The notes beneath the pieces were generated by a model, which ran no database searches, was not told where the DNA came from, and saw only the letters and a list, made by a program, of their open reading frames with translations. Below, piece after piece: positions 34,917 through 44,092 of a DNA stretch of 64,000 nt. The translations under genes were made by a program, and so were the position numbers. This DNA is from Brevibacterium sp. 239c (GTDB lineage Bacteria; Actinomycetota; Actinomycetes; Actinomycetales; Brevibacteriaceae), in NCBI RefSeq assembly GCF_900169365.1, contig NZ_FXZH01000011.1, forward strand, positions 1-64,000. The letters run 5' to 3'. Position 1 is the first letter of the stretch. Every line of letters starts with the position of its first letter.

Positions 34917-34992
34917 CATTTCGCAGCCATGGCTTTCCAGATCTAGGCGATGTGGGTCTCGAACCTCACAGCAAAGAAATCAGGAAAGGACC

Positions 34993-36162
34993 ATGGAAAA
35001 ACTCAGCAAACGCCTGATCTCCTGGGCATCGCTTCTCGATGAGAAGACCCTTGAGCAGGCGCACACAACTGCACGAATGCCGTTCATCTACCCACACCTG
35101 GCGCTCATGCCCGATGCCCACCTGGGCAAGGGCGCGACCGTCGGATCTGTCATCCCCACACTAGGGGCGATCATTCCGGCAGCGGTGGGAGTCGACATCG
35201 GCTGCGGCATGATCGCGGTTCGCACGCAATTCACCAAGCGGGATCTCGAAGCCCGCGACCTGACCGGCCTGCGGAGGGCCATCGAGCGGGCCGTGCCGAC
35301 CTCGGCCGGTGCCGATAACCGAAAGATCGTCGCCACGGCTCAGCCTCGCATCGCCGAGCTTGAGGAACTCGCGTCGGAGGCAGGATTCGACCCCGCTGGC
35401 TATGCTGGCCGCTGGCGTCACCAGTTGGGATCGCTGGGTTCAGGCAACCACTTCATCGAGGTCTCCGTCGACGAGGCCGACAGGGTGTGGATGTTCCTGC
35501 ACTCAGGATCGAGAGGAGTCGGCAACAAGATCGCCACTGCCCACATCAAGGTCGCGGCGCGACTGAACAACCAGTGGTGGATCGATCTTCCCGACCCGGA
35601 CCTCGCGTACCTCGTCGAGGATACGCCGGAGTTCTCCGCCTACATCAGTCAGCTGCGGTGGGCGCAGCACTTCGCTCTGCTCAACCGTGAGGAGATGATG
35701 GATCGCGTGGCCAGGCAGCTGTCGGAGACGATGGATGAAACCGTCCTGGAGGCAGAACGGATCAACTGTCACCACAACTTCACACAGTCGGAGAAGCACT
35801 TCAACAAGACGGTGTGGGTGTCGCGAAAGGGTGCGATCGAGGCCGATGCCGGACGCCCGGGACTCATTCCCGGTTCGATGGGCACCGCGTCCTACGTCGT
35901 TGAGGGCAAGGGCGACCCGGTGTCGCTGAACTCCTCACCGCACGGCGCGGGACGGCAGTACTCGCGCAACGCTGCTCGCAAGACCTTCAGCCACGAGCAG
36001 CTGCGTGATGCGATGGTCGGGATCGAATATCGGGACACGGACGCGTTCATCGACGAGATCCCACAGGCCTATAAGCCGATCGATCAGGTGATGGCCGATG
36101 CAGCGCCACTCGTCGAGATCAGGCACACGCTGCGCCAGCTCGTCAACGTCAAGGGTGATTGA
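34993..36162 (+). CDS. rtcB: RtcB-family RNA ligase
   Basis: A 389-residue RtcB protein. It joins RNA 2',3'-cyclic-phosphate or 3'-phosphate ends to 5'-OH ends using GTP and Mn2+. Metal ligands are seen in MPDAHLGKG, the Cys of GVDIGCGM, GSGNHFIEV and the NCHHNF pair. The guanylylated His is in SSPHGAGRQYSR. The start at MEKLSKRL was chosen for the AGGAAAGGA sequence just upstream. No rtcA or archease is adjacent. A terminator-bearing leader upstream suggests expression only under special conditions. Confidence 0.92.
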   Translation: MEKLSKRLISWASLLDEKTLEQAHTTARMPFIYPHLALMPDAHLGKGATVGSVIPTLGAIIPAAVGVDIGCGMIAVRTQFTKRDLEARDLTGLRRAIERAVPTSAGADNRKIVATAQPRIAELEELASEAGFDPAGYAGRWRHQLGSLGSGNHFIEVSVDEADRVWMFLHSGSRGVGNKIATAHIKVAARLNNQWWIDLPDPDLAYLVEDTPEFSAYISQLRWAQHFALLNREEMMDRVARQLSETMDETVLEAERINCHHNFTQSEKHFNKTVWVSRKGAIEADAGRPGLIPGSMGTASYVVEGKGDPVSLNSSPHGAGRQYSRNAARKTFSHEQLRDAMVGIEYRDTDAFIDEIPQAYKPIDQVMADAAPLVEIRHTLRQLVNVKGD

Positions 36163-36235
36163 CCACGGCGTGCCGACGGCCGACCGACCTACGATCTGGG
36201 CAGGTCGGCCGGTCGGCTCCGCGGGCGGTGATTGT

Positions 36236-37363
36236 CTAGGCCTCGACGATGGCCGCGATGAGGGCATCGACATCTTCGGCGGTGGTGTCGAAGGCGCACA
36301 TCAGGCGCACGACATTCTTGGCCATAGGCCAGTTGGCGAAAGCGAAGCTCTGCCGTGCCCGTGCCGCGACCTCATCGAGCATATGCACGAAGACGACGTT
36401 GGATTCGGTCTTGGCCACGATCGAAATATCGGGTGCACGTCCGGTGGCGGTCGCCTCGGCGAGACCATCTGCCAAACGTGTGGCCATGGTGTTGGCGTGA
36501 TTCGCCGAGGTGCGCCACAGGTCGCCGCCGTAGAGGGCATTGAGCTGAGCTGAGAGGAACCGCATCTTCGAAGACAGCTGCAGGTTCATCTTCCGCAGGA
36601 ACTTCATCCCCTGCCCGATTTCGGGGTTGAGGACGACGATCGCTTCGGCGCCGAGAAGTCCGTTCTTCGTCCCGCCGAGGCTGATGATGTCGACGCCGAC
36701 GTCAGTGGTCAGGGCGCCGAGGCTGGTGTCGAGGTAGGCGGCGGCGTTGCCCAGTCGGGAGCCGTCCACGTGGAGGATCATGTCGAGACCGTGCGCGGTG
36801 TCGGCGATCGCTCGGATCTCCTCAGCCGTGTACGTGGTGCCCCATTCGGTCGACTGGGAGATGCTCACAGCCAGTGGCTGAGCATTGTGTTCGTTGCCGC
36901 GGCCAAGCACCGCGTTGTAGATGATCTCGGGCGTCAGTTTTCCATCCGGAGTTGCGGCGCCGATGATTTTGAGGCCGCCGACCTTTTCCGGGGCACCTGT
37001 TTCGTCGTAGTTGATGTGGGCTGAGGCGGCAGTGATGACGGCCGCCCAGCGGGGCAGAGCCGATTGCAGCGCGAGGACGTTGGCGCCGGTGCCGTTGAAA
37101 ACCGGGAACGCCTGGGCGGACGGGCCGAAGTGGCCCTTCATGACCTCACCGAGGCGCGCCGTCCATGGATCACCACCGTAGCCGGGAGTATGTCCGACAT
37201 TGGCTTCGATGATGGCAGTGATGACTTCCGGGTGGGCACCAGCCCAATTGTCGGAGCCGAAGTTGCGCGGATGGGCCGACGGGGAGGCGTCAACAGCCGG
37301 CGGGCTGAACGTCGTGGTGTGGCCGGCGGGTGGGTTCTGGGACAGCGGTGTCTGGTCATTCAC
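36236..37363 (-). CDS. low-specificity L-threonine aldolase
   Basis: A 375-residue PLP enzyme of the threonine aldolase fold. The cofactor lysine is in SLGGTKNG. HVDGSRLGNA carries the Asp/Arg that hold PLP, and FPVFNGTGANVLAL binds the phosphate. It cleaves L-threonine or allo-threonine to glycine and acetaldehyde. It has a 30-residue disordered N-terminus. It is convergent with rtcB and has no operon partner. Confidence 0.9.
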   Translation of the reverse strand: MNDQTPLSQNPPAGHTTTFSPPAVDASPSAHPRNFGSDNWAGAHPEVITAIIEANVGHTPGYGGDPWTARLGEVMKGHFGPSAQAFPVFNGTGANVLALQSALPRWAAVITAASAHINYDETGAPEKVGGLKIIGAATPDGKLTPEIIYNAVLGRGNEHNAQPLAVSISQSTEWGTTYTAEEIRAIADTAHGLDMILHVDGSRLGNAAAYLDTSLGALTTDVGVDIISLGGTKNGLLGAEAIVVLNPEIGQGMKFLRKMNLQLSSKMRFLSAQLNALYGGDLWRTSANHANTMATRLADGLAEATATGRAPDISIVAKTESNVVFVHMLDEVAARARQSFAFANWPMAKNVVRLMCAFDTTAEDVDALIAAIVEA

Positions 37364-37544
37364 ATGTTCAGATTAGCGTCCCGCAACCATCGAGCACAGT
37401 CCGTTCCACAACCACTCGTTGCACAGGGGTGGTTTGATGCCGACGGGAGTCCTCGTCGAACGGAGTGGTGGGCAAACGAAGCCGAGTGCGAATTGCTGCT
37501 CCCGGTGGGCAGCGCGTGATGCTTTCGCGCGCCCTGCGGACACG

Positions 37545-37612
37545 CAACAGCGCGGCCACGGTGCAGTTGCCCAGCGTGTGTGCTGAGCGGACGCACTGTG
37601 ACCGCGCTGTTG
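37545..37612. repeat. long imperfect inverted repeat in intergenic DNA
   Basis: CAACAGCGCGG at 37545 pairs with CCGCGCTGTTG at 37602. The stem extends to about 21 bases with three mismatches, and an inner CAGC/GCTG pair is present. It lies in the 295-base gap between the threonine aldolase start and the sucD stop. It may end sucCD transcription, although no U-tract follows. Nothing else in this gap is convincing. Confidence 0.5.
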
Positions 37613-37658
37613 TGATTTCAGGCCCTGTCGCCAGGACCCTTCATCGGATGAAGACAAC

Positions 37659-38555
37659 TCAGGCGAGAAGTTCGCGCATGAGGTCAGCGGTTTCGGTCGG
37701 AGTCTTGCCGACCTTCACACCTGCAGCCTCAAGAGCTTCCTTCTTCGCCGCAGCGGTTCCTGAGGAGCCGGAGACGATGGCGCCGGCGTGGCCCATGGTC
37801 TTGCCCTCGGGAGCGGTGAAGCCAGCGACGTAGCCGACGACCGGCTTCGTCACATGATCCTTGATGTATGCGGCGGCACGCTCTTCAGCGTCGCCACCGA
37901 TTTCGCCGATCATGACGATGGCTTCGGTCTCGGGATCATTCTCGAAGGCTTCGAGCGCATCGATGTGCGTGGTGCCGATGACTGGGTCACCACCGATTCC
38001 GATGGCGGTGGAGAAGCCGAGGTCACGCAGTTCGTACATCATCTGGTAGGTCAGCGTGCCGGACTTGGAGACCAGTCCGAGCTTGCCCTTCTTCGTGATG
38101 TTGGCTGGGATGATGCCGGCCAGTGCAGCGTCGGGAGAGATGATGCCCGGGCAGTTGGGTCCGATGATGCGGGTCGCATTGTCTGCGGCCTGCGCGCGAG
38201 CCCAAACCTCGGCTGCGTCCTGGACCGGGATGCCCTCGGTGATGATGACGAGCAGACCGATCTTGGCGTCGATGGCTTCAATGGCCGCATCCTTGGAGAA
38301 TGCAGGCGGCACGAAGGCCACGGACACGTCAGCACCGGTGGCTTCCATCGCCTCGGAGACGGAGCCGAAGACGGGCAGCTCAACTTCGTTGCCGTCCTTG
38401 TCATTGTGCTTGACAGCGGTGCCGGCCTTGCGGGCGTTGACACCGCCGACGACGTTGGATCCTGCTGCGAGCATGCGCGCAGTGTGCTTGGTTCCTTCGC
38501 CGCCAGTGATGCCCTGGACGATGATCTTCGAATCGGAATTCAGGAAGATAGACAT
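37659..38555 (-). CDS. sucD: succinyl-CoA ligase, alpha subunit
   Basis: A 298-residue alpha subunit. The CoA-binding Rossmann start is [15 protein letters not shown], the [10 protein letters not shown] motif follows, and the phosphorylated histidine is in [11 protein letters not shown]. It makes ATP or GTP from succinyl-CoA in the TCA cycle, paired with SucC encoded 18 bases upstream. RBS GGAAAGG precedes the ATG. Confidence 0.96.
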   Translation of the reverse strand: MSIFLNSDSKIIVQGITGGEGTKHTARMLAAGSNVVGGVNARKAGTAVKHNDKDGNEVELPVFGSVSEAMEATGADVSVAFVPPAFSKDAAIEAIDAKIGLLVIITEGIPVQDAAEVWARAQAADNATRIIGPNCPGIISPDAALAGIIPANITKKGKLGLVSKSGTLTYQMMYELRDLGFSTAIGIGGDPVIGTTHIDALEAFENDPETEAIVMIGEIGGDAEERAAAYIKDHVTKPVVGYVAGFTAPEGKTMGHAGAIVSGSSGTAAAKKEALEAAGVKVGKTPTETADLMRELLA

Positions 38556-38573
38556 TTATGTAAAGACCTTTCC

Positions 38574-39743
38574 TTACTTGGCAGCAGCCAGTTCGGCGGC
38601 CTTGTCGGCTCCACCGTCCATGGTGTCAGTCAGAGTGACGAGTGGGTTCGCGGCTTCCCTGAGGATCGCACGTCCCTCTTCGACGTTGTTTCCGTCGAGG
38701 CGGACGACGAGCGGCTTGGTGGCTTGGTCGCCGAGGATTTCGAGAGCCTTGACGATGCCGTCTGCCACAGCGTCACAGGCGGTGATTCCGCCGAAGACGT
38801 TGACGAAGACCGACTTGACCTGCTCGTCACCGAGGATGACGTCGAGTCCGTTGGCCATCACCTCTGCAGAGGCTCCGCCTCCGATGTCGAGGAAGTTGGC
38901 TGGCTTGACGTTGTTGTGCTTCTCACCGGCGTAGGCGACGACGTCGAGTGTCGACATGACGAGTCCAGCACCGTTTCCGATGATTCCGACTTCGCCGTCG
39001 AGCTTGACGTAGTTGAGGTCGAGCTTCTTGGCCTTGAGCTCGAGGGGGTTCTCTGCACTGTCGTCGCGCAGTTCCTCGTGGTCAGGGTGGCGGAAGTCGG
39101 CGTTCTCATCGAGAGACACCTTTCCGTCAAGTGCGACGATGTCACCGGCACCGGTCTTGACCAGTGGGTTGACCTCAACGAGGGAAGCGTCTTCCTTCTC
39201 GAAGACGGTCCACAGCGACATCAGCACAGGGGCGATCTTGGCTGCGGTCTCCGCGTCGAAGCCTGCTTCCTTGGCGATCTCTTCGGCCTTGGCGGCATCG
39301 ATTCCGTCGATGGCGGAGACTGGGATCTTGGCGAGCGCTTCGGGACGTTCCTCGGCGAGCTGCTCGATCTCCATTCCGCCTTCCTTGGAGCACATGGCCA
39401 AGTAGGTGCGGTTGGACCGGTCGAGGAGAACCGAGAAGTAGTACTCTTCAGCGATGTCTGCGCCCTCGGCGATCATCACGGTTTCGGTGATGTGGCCCTT
39501 GATGTCGAGGCCCAGGATGTCCTTGGCACGAGCTTCGGCTTCTTCAGGGTCCTTCGCAACCTTGACGCCGCCGGCCTTGCCGCGGCCGCCCATCTTGACC
39601 TGAGACTTGACGACGACGACTCCGCCACCAAGTTCCTCGGCTGCCTTCTTAGCTGCTTCTGGTGTCGTCGCGACCTGAGCCTTGAGCACGGGCACTCCGT
39701 GCTTCTCAAACAGGTCACGTGCTTGATACTCGAAAAGATCCAC
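38574..39743 (-). CDS. sucC: succinyl-CoA ligase, beta subunit
   Basis: A 389-residue beta subunit with an ATP-grasp domain. It starts [20 protein letters not shown], has [19 protein letters not shown] as the nucleotide loop and [19 protein letters not shown] for metal binding. The C-terminal flavodoxin-like domain has [10 protein letters not shown]. It is first in the sucCD operon. The 195-base region to the divergent MarR gene holds its promoter. Confidence 0.96.
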   Translation of the reverse strand: MDLFEYQARDLFEKHGVPVLKAQVATTPEAAKKAAEELGGGVVVVKSQVKMGGRGKAGGVKVAKDPEEAEARAKDILGLDIKGHITETVMIAEGADIAEEYYFSVLLDRSNRTYLAMCSKEGGMEIEQLAEERPEALAKIPVSAIDGIDAAKAEEIAKEAGFDAETAAKIAPVLMSLWTVFEKEDASLVEVNPLVKTGAGDIVALDGKVSLDENADFRHPDHEELRDDSAENPLELKAKKLDLNYVKLDGEVGIIGNGAGLVMSTLDVVAYAGEKHNNVKPANFLDIGGGASAEVMANGLDVILGDEQVKSVFVNVFGGITACDAVADGIVKALEILGDQATKPLVVRLDGNNVEEGRAILREAANPLVTLTDTMDGGADKAAELAAAK

Positions 39744-39938
39744 GTGTATTCCTTCGTTTCTACTGCCGGGTCGTTTGGCCCCGCAGGTCCGTTGACGGAT
39801 GCAACAACCATGACCACTTTATTCCCAAGTGACCCCGTCCATCCAAACGTGCAGGCCAAATCAACCAATGAGTAAGAAATATCTCGATAAAAAGTATCTT
39901 TGGCCCAAAGAATCTTGATCTGGACGTAAAATCGGAAC

Positions 39939-40433
39939 ATGGACGAGGTTGATCGGATTGTCGCGGCATGGCGCCACGAGCGCCCGGACCTAGACGTGTC
40001 CCCCATGGAGGTACTCTCCCGTGTCTCTCGCCTGGCCCGCCAACTGGATTTGGCCCGAAAGTCGAGCTTCAGCGCCTACGGCATCGAAGGGTGGGCCTTC
40101 GACGTGCTTTCGGCCCTGCGTCGATCGGCTGAACCCTACCAACTCTCCCCCTCCACACTGTTGCAGGAGACATTGGTCACAAGCGGCACGATGACCAACC
40201 GCATCGACCGCCTGGTCACAGCCGGTTGGGTCGAACGTCTGCCCGATCCTGGAGATCGCCGAGGTGTGCTCGTGCGGTTGACCAAAGACGGCCGCGCCAC
40301 CGTCGACTCCGCTCTGGCCGACCTGCTGGTGAAGGAGCGTGAGATCCTCAGCGACCTGACTCCGGCAGGGCGGCGTAAGCTCGCGTCGCTGCTGAGACAG
40401 CTCTCGACCGGATTCGACAGCGACGAGGCCTGA
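39939..40433 (+). CDS. MarR-family regulator
   Basis: A 164-residue MarR protein. The recognition helix is in LSPSTLLQETLVTSGTMTNRIDRL, the wing in RLPDPGDRRGVLVRLT, and N- and C-terminal helices form the dimer region. It is divergent from sucCD. Whether it acts on sucCD or itself cannot be told from sequence. Confidence 0.9.
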   Translation: MDEVDRIVAAWRHERPDLDVSPMEVLSRVSRLARQLDLARKSSFSAYGIEGWAFDVLSALRRSAEPYQLSPSTLLQETLVTSGTMTNRIDRLVTAGWVERLPDPGDRRGVLVRLTKDGRATVDSALADLLVKEREILSDLTPAGRRKLASLLRQLSTGFDSDEA

Positions 40434-40528
40434 ACCGAGCAGCAAGACATGCCTGGACCGCCGGGCGCACCCGCCCTCACGGGGACTGACCGATGGAGGA
40501 GTTCGATGAAGAACGAGAAGGAAAAGTC

Positions 40529-41215
40529 ATGACCGACGCGAACCTCAACGATTGGGTCGGGGCCCAGCCGCCTCGGCAGAAGACGATCCATGGTCGCTAT
40601 GTCGACCTCGAGCCCCTCGATCTCCAGCAGCACTCGGACTCACTCTTCGCGGCAGCCTCGGCGGAGGGCTCGGATGAGCGTTTCCGATACCTGCCACAGA
40701 CGCCGCAGACAACGCGGGCAGACTTCGATGAGTGGATGTCCACAGCTTCACAGTCTCCAGATCCTCTGTTCTTCGCCGTGGTCGACCGCAGCACTGGACG
40801 AGCTGAAGGTCGGCAGGCACTGATGCGCATCGATGCGAACAACGGAGTCATCGAGATCGGCAACATCCTGTGGGGACCGGCACTCTCACGCACCCGCGGA
40901 GCCACCGAGGCGCTCTTCCTCTTCGCCGATCTGGCCTTCGCCAGCGGCTACAGGCGCTTCGAATGGAAGTGCGACAACGACAACGCACCGTCGAAGAAGG
41001 CGGCGACACGTTTCGGGTTCACCTTTGAGGGACTGTTCCGACAGCACCTGGTCGTGAAGGGCCGCAACCGCGATACCGCGTGGTTCTCCATCATCGACAC
41101 CGAATGGCCCAGCCTGCGCGCAGCCTATCTGCAGTGGCTCGATGAGGACAACTTCGACGAAGCCGGAGTGCAGAAGGCCAGCCTGAGTGCACTCATGCCG
41201 GCCCGCGCAGAGTAG
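40529..41215 (+). CDS. RimJ/RimL-type GNAT acetyltransferase
   Basis: A 228-residue acetyltransferase of the RimJ/RimL branch. It opens with HGRYVDLEPLDLQQHSDSLF, has FFAVVDRSTGRAEGRQALMRID and IEIGNILWGPALSRTRGATEAL as the acetyl-CoA region, and YRRFEWKCDNDNAPSKKAA, the hallmark of this branch. The start is ATG 40529 with AAGGAAAAG; a 12-residue longer start exists. The likely target is a protein N-terminus or small amine. Confidence 0.85.
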   Translation: MTDANLNDWVGAQPPRQKTIHGRYVDLEPLDLQQHSDSLFAAASAEGSDERFRYLPQTPQTTRADFDEWMSTASQSPDPLFFAVVDRSTGRAEGRQALMRIDANNGVIEIGNILWGPALSRTRGATEALFLFADLAFASGYRRFEWKCDNDNAPSKKAATRFGFTFEGLFRQHLVVKGRNRDTAWFSIIDTEWPSLRAAYLQWLDEDNFDEAGVQKASLSALMPARAE

Positions 41216-41349
41216 ACGGGCTGCGAACCGAGCAATCGGGATCGGGCCAGCGCGTCCACCGGGGTGACCGCGGCCCCTCGGATTAGGCTGGAAGGCGAGA
41301 CTGGACCCCAAGCCCGGCACCGCCACGACGACCACCCCTTCGAGGAACC

Positions 41350-42063
41350 ATGCGAATTCGCTCCCTTGCCCTCCTGACCTCCGCCGCAGTGCTGGCCACG
41401 ATGACGGCCTGCGTTCCCACCTCAGAGGAGACCCGACCGGCCCCGCGCCCCTCCGTCAGCGAAGAGGAGGTCACTCCGGTCGAGACCCCCGATGACGCTC
41501 CGAAGGTGTCCATCGTCGATTCCTCCCCCGGCGGGGCGAAGGATGCCGACCCCCTGTGGCAGGGCCTCGCCGAGGCTGCCGCGAACAAATCCGAGGCATA
41601 CCTCAAGGTCTACGTCCACACCGGCAACCCCGACGTTCCCGATTCGGGCGAGGCCACCGTCACCGCCGATACCCCGGACAGTGTCAGTGTCACCGTCGAC
41701 GCCGAGAACGTCGATACGAAGAAATCACCCTTCCTGCTCATCCACGGGACCTTCACCGTTGAGGAGATCGGCGGGTCCGCGTACACGCTGAAGGCCAAAG
41801 ACTCCGATGACATTCCGGAGCTCGCCCCGAAGGGCCCCGACGATGAGGCTCGGTGCACGGCCGATGACGCCCAGGACCGGATCTCGCTGGCCGCTCAAGA
41901 CCTGGCCGATGATCCCGATAAGCGCGAGGACTTCCGGCAGCAGTGGGGCGCCTCACCCCAGGTCTGGTGGGGCATCCAGAAGACCGCGGACAGCCTCAAC
42001 CAAGAGGGTGGTGTCGCCGGTGACTTCCTCACCGAGGCCTGCGGGGAGTACCTTCAGCAGTAA
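41350..42063 (+). CDS. secreted lipoprotein of unknown function
   Basis: A 237-residue lipoprotein. The signal peptide ends in a lipobox LATMTAC with the lipidated Cys at residue 21. A Pro/Glu-rich disordered tether follows, then a beta-rich domain (VTADTPDSVSVTVDAENV) and a helical end. Two more Cys (ARCTADD and TEACGEY) may form a disulfide. GAGGAACC lies upstream. It is 40 bases ahead of the monooxygenase gene. Not recognised as a known family. Confidence 0.75.
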   Translation: MRIRSLALLTSAAVLATMTACVPTSEETRPAPRPSVSEEEVTPVETPDDAPKVSIVDSSPGGAKDADPLWQGLAEAAANKSEAYLKVYVHTGNPDVPDSGEATVTADTPDSVSVTVDAENVDTKKSPFLLIHGTFTVEEIGGSAYTLKAKDSDDIPELAPKGPDDEARCTADDAQDRISLAAQDLADDPDKREDFRQQWGASPQVWWGIQKTADSLNQEGGVAGDFLTEACGEYLQQ

Positions 42064-42102
42064 GGCAGACACCGCACAGCTCGCATGAGAGGCCCACACC
42101 CC

Positions 42103-43335
42103 ATGAGGATAGCGATCGTTGGAGCCGGCATCGGCGGACTCTCGGCCGCCGTGGGCCTGCAGAAGGCGGGCGCGCAGGTGACCGTGTTCGAAAGGGCCGC
42201 CGAGGTGCGCGCCGGGGGTTCGGGTCTGTCCGTCTTCGCCAATGGGCTGCGGGCACTCGAAGCACTGGGGCTCGGCCCTCAGTTCGCAACGATCACAGAC
42301 AAGCAAGCCGGGTCATTCGCTGCGGGCCAACGCCGACCCGACGGACGCTGGATCGCGCGCCTTCCCGCTGAGAGCGTCGGCGAGCTGCGGATCGTCGACC
42401 GAGCCGAGCTCCATCGGGTTCTGCTCGATGCCCTCGATGAGGGTACGGTGCGTACTCTCGCTGAGGTCACCTCGGCGAGCATTGAGGGCACGGTGACGAT
42501 CCGGCCGGAGGCGGACGTGGAGTCTGACGAAACACGAAAGATGCCGGAGGACTCACAGCCGGCCACTCCAGAACGCTTCGATCTGGTCATCGGCGCTGAT
42601 GGTCTCAACAGTCAGGTGCGGGAAACCGTCGACCCCGGAATCGGACCACGCTATTCCGGCTACTCCTGTTGGCGCGGAATCACCGAACGCCCCGTCGATC
42701 TGGATGGAGCCGCCGGTGAGACCGTGGGGCGGGGGCTGCGCTTCGGCATCGCCCCACTCAGGGATGGTCGCGTGTACTGGTTCGCGGTTGCCAACATGGC
42801 CCAACACGCGTCCTTCGCCGATGAGAAGGCGACGGTGCGGGATCTGTTCTCCGGCTGGCACTCCCCGATCGCGGAACTCATTGCAACGACACCGAGTGAC
42901 CGAATCCGGCGGACCGCGATTTCAGACCTCGCTACTGCCCTGTCGACCTATCACCGGGGACGCGTCGTCCTCCTCGGCGATGCGGCTCATGCGATGACTC
43001 CGAACCTAGGACAGGGCGGCGGGCAGGCTCTTGAAGACGCGGCCACTCTGACGGCGCTGCTGGCGCCGGTGATCGCAGAGTCGGCTGGTTCGGCAAAGTC
43101 GGACGGGCGAACGGACTCGGCGTCAGGCGTCGACGTTCAGCTGCGTGACTATGACCGGTTGCGGATGAAGCGCAGTCAGTCGATTGCGGCGAAGTCCAGA
43201 GTCCTCGGCGCCGTCTTCCAGATTCAGTCGCCGCTGTTGGCCGGGATTCGCGATGCGATCTTCACCGCTGTGCCTTCGAAGTTCACGGCCGCTCAGGCCG
43301 CCAGCGTGCAGCGGTGGGAGCCGCCGAGAACCTAG
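42103..43335 (+). CDS. FAD-dependent aromatic monooxygenase
   Basis: A 410-residue class A flavoprotein monooxygenase. The FAD-binding loop is IVGAGIGGLSAAVGLQKAG, the DG motif is FDLVIGADGLNSQVRE, and the third motif is VVLLGDAAHAMTPNLGQGG. It is similar to salicylate/6-hydroxynicotinate hydroxylases and to zeaxanthin epoxidase-like enzymes. ATG 42103 was preferred over 42085 because it directly starts the Rossmann strand and has GAGAGG upstream. No partner catabolic genes are near, so the substrate is unknown. Confidence 0.88.
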   Translation: MRIAIVGAGIGGLSAAVGLQKAGAQVTVFERAAEVRAGGSGLSVFANGLRALEALGLGPQFATITDKQAGSFAAGQRRPDGRWIARLPAESVGELRIVDRAELHRVLLDALDEGTVRTLAEVTSASIEGTVTIRPEADVESDETRKMPEDSQPATPERFDLVIGADGLNSQVRETVDPGIGPRYSGYSCWRGITERPVDLDGAAGETVGRGLRFGIAPLRDGRVYWFAVANMAQHASFADEKATVRDLFSGWHSPIAELIATTPSDRIRRTAISDLATALSTYHRGRVVLLGDAAHAMTPNLGQGGGQALEDAATLTALLAPVIAESAGSAKSDGRTDSASGVDVQLRDYDRLRMKRSQSIAAKSRVLGAVFQIQSPLLAGIRDAIFTAVPSKFTAAQAASVQRWEPPRT

Positions 43336-43385
43336 GTGCGGACTGCCGGCTGAGCTTGTGCATCTGATCCCTCTGATCCGTCTGT

Positions 43386-44006
43386 TCACGGGCGAGGCAC
43401 CTCAGGGAATCCCGTCCACTGCAGCCACGACGGCAGATGCCCCATGTCGTTGAACATGATGATCGTCGGCGGAAGCTGGGGGCGGTGCTCGATGACCGTC
43501 AGTGCTGTGTTGGCGCTGTTGAGTCCCAGCCACCGCTGTGGCGGTGCATCCAAGGCGTCGCGTACGAGCCAGGCGATCGGATACGCATGGGTGATGAGGA
43601 CCTCGTGCATGTCCTCATCGCGACTGGTCATGGCCTGGCCGCCGACAGTGCCGAAGCGCCCGGTGAGACTTTCAGCGATCGCGTGGCCAGCGTCGGCCTC
43701 TTCGCGCTCGTACCCGTCGAAAAAGGGCACCCATGCCCGCGGGGTCTCAGCTGGTGTCGGCACGTAAGGGACGTGGTCGATCAGCTCCGGAGCCTCACCC
43801 ACCGTGACCTTGCCGGTGAGGAAGATGTTGAGTTCCCGGGCACTATCGGCGGCGCGAGGCAGCGGAGAGTGCCAGATGGCCCCGATCGGCAGATGAGCCA
43901 AACGTCGTCCCAAGAGCCGCGCCTGCTCTCTGCCTCTGACGGTGAGGTTCCCGAAGGCGTCAGCATCGCCGTGTCGTGCGATGTAGAGATTTCGTGTTGC
44001 CATCAT
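43386..44006 (-). CDS. histidine phosphatase family protein
   Basis: A 206-residue member with the RHG active-site motif (YIARHGDAD, phospho-His at about residue 12), Arg in WHSPLPRAADSA, and the second His in VLITHAYPIAWLVRDAL. Substrates range from phosphoglycerate to phosphohistidine, and none can be chosen here. Single gene, convergent with the monooxygenase. Confidence 0.88.
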   Translation of the reverse strand: MMATRNLYIARHGDADAFGNLTVRGREQARLLGRRLAHLPIGAIWHSPLPRAADSARELNIFLTGKVTVGEAPELIDHVPYVPTPAETPRAWVPFFDGYEREEADAGHAIAESLTGRFGTVGGQAMTSRDEDMHEVLITHAYPIAWLVRDALDAPPQRWLGLNSANTALTVIEHRPQLPPTIIMFNDMGHLPSWLQWTGFPEVPRP

Positions 44007-44092
44007 GCCTACCGGGGCAGTTCCAGACGGTTGGCTCCCCGTGTCCTTCCTTGTGAATGCCGGATCGTTCCTTGTCGGTGCCGAATTGTGAG

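Noticed and set aside
37373..37657. Several overlapping ORFs between the threonine aldolase and sucD genes
   Set aside because: Three frames are open at once, none has a ribosome binding site, and the region is better explained by a long hairpin.
37788..39875. 695-codon open frame on the plus strand
   Set aside because: It is the exact antisense of sucC and sucD; high GC at third positions leaves the opposite strand open. It has no ribosome binding site or domain.
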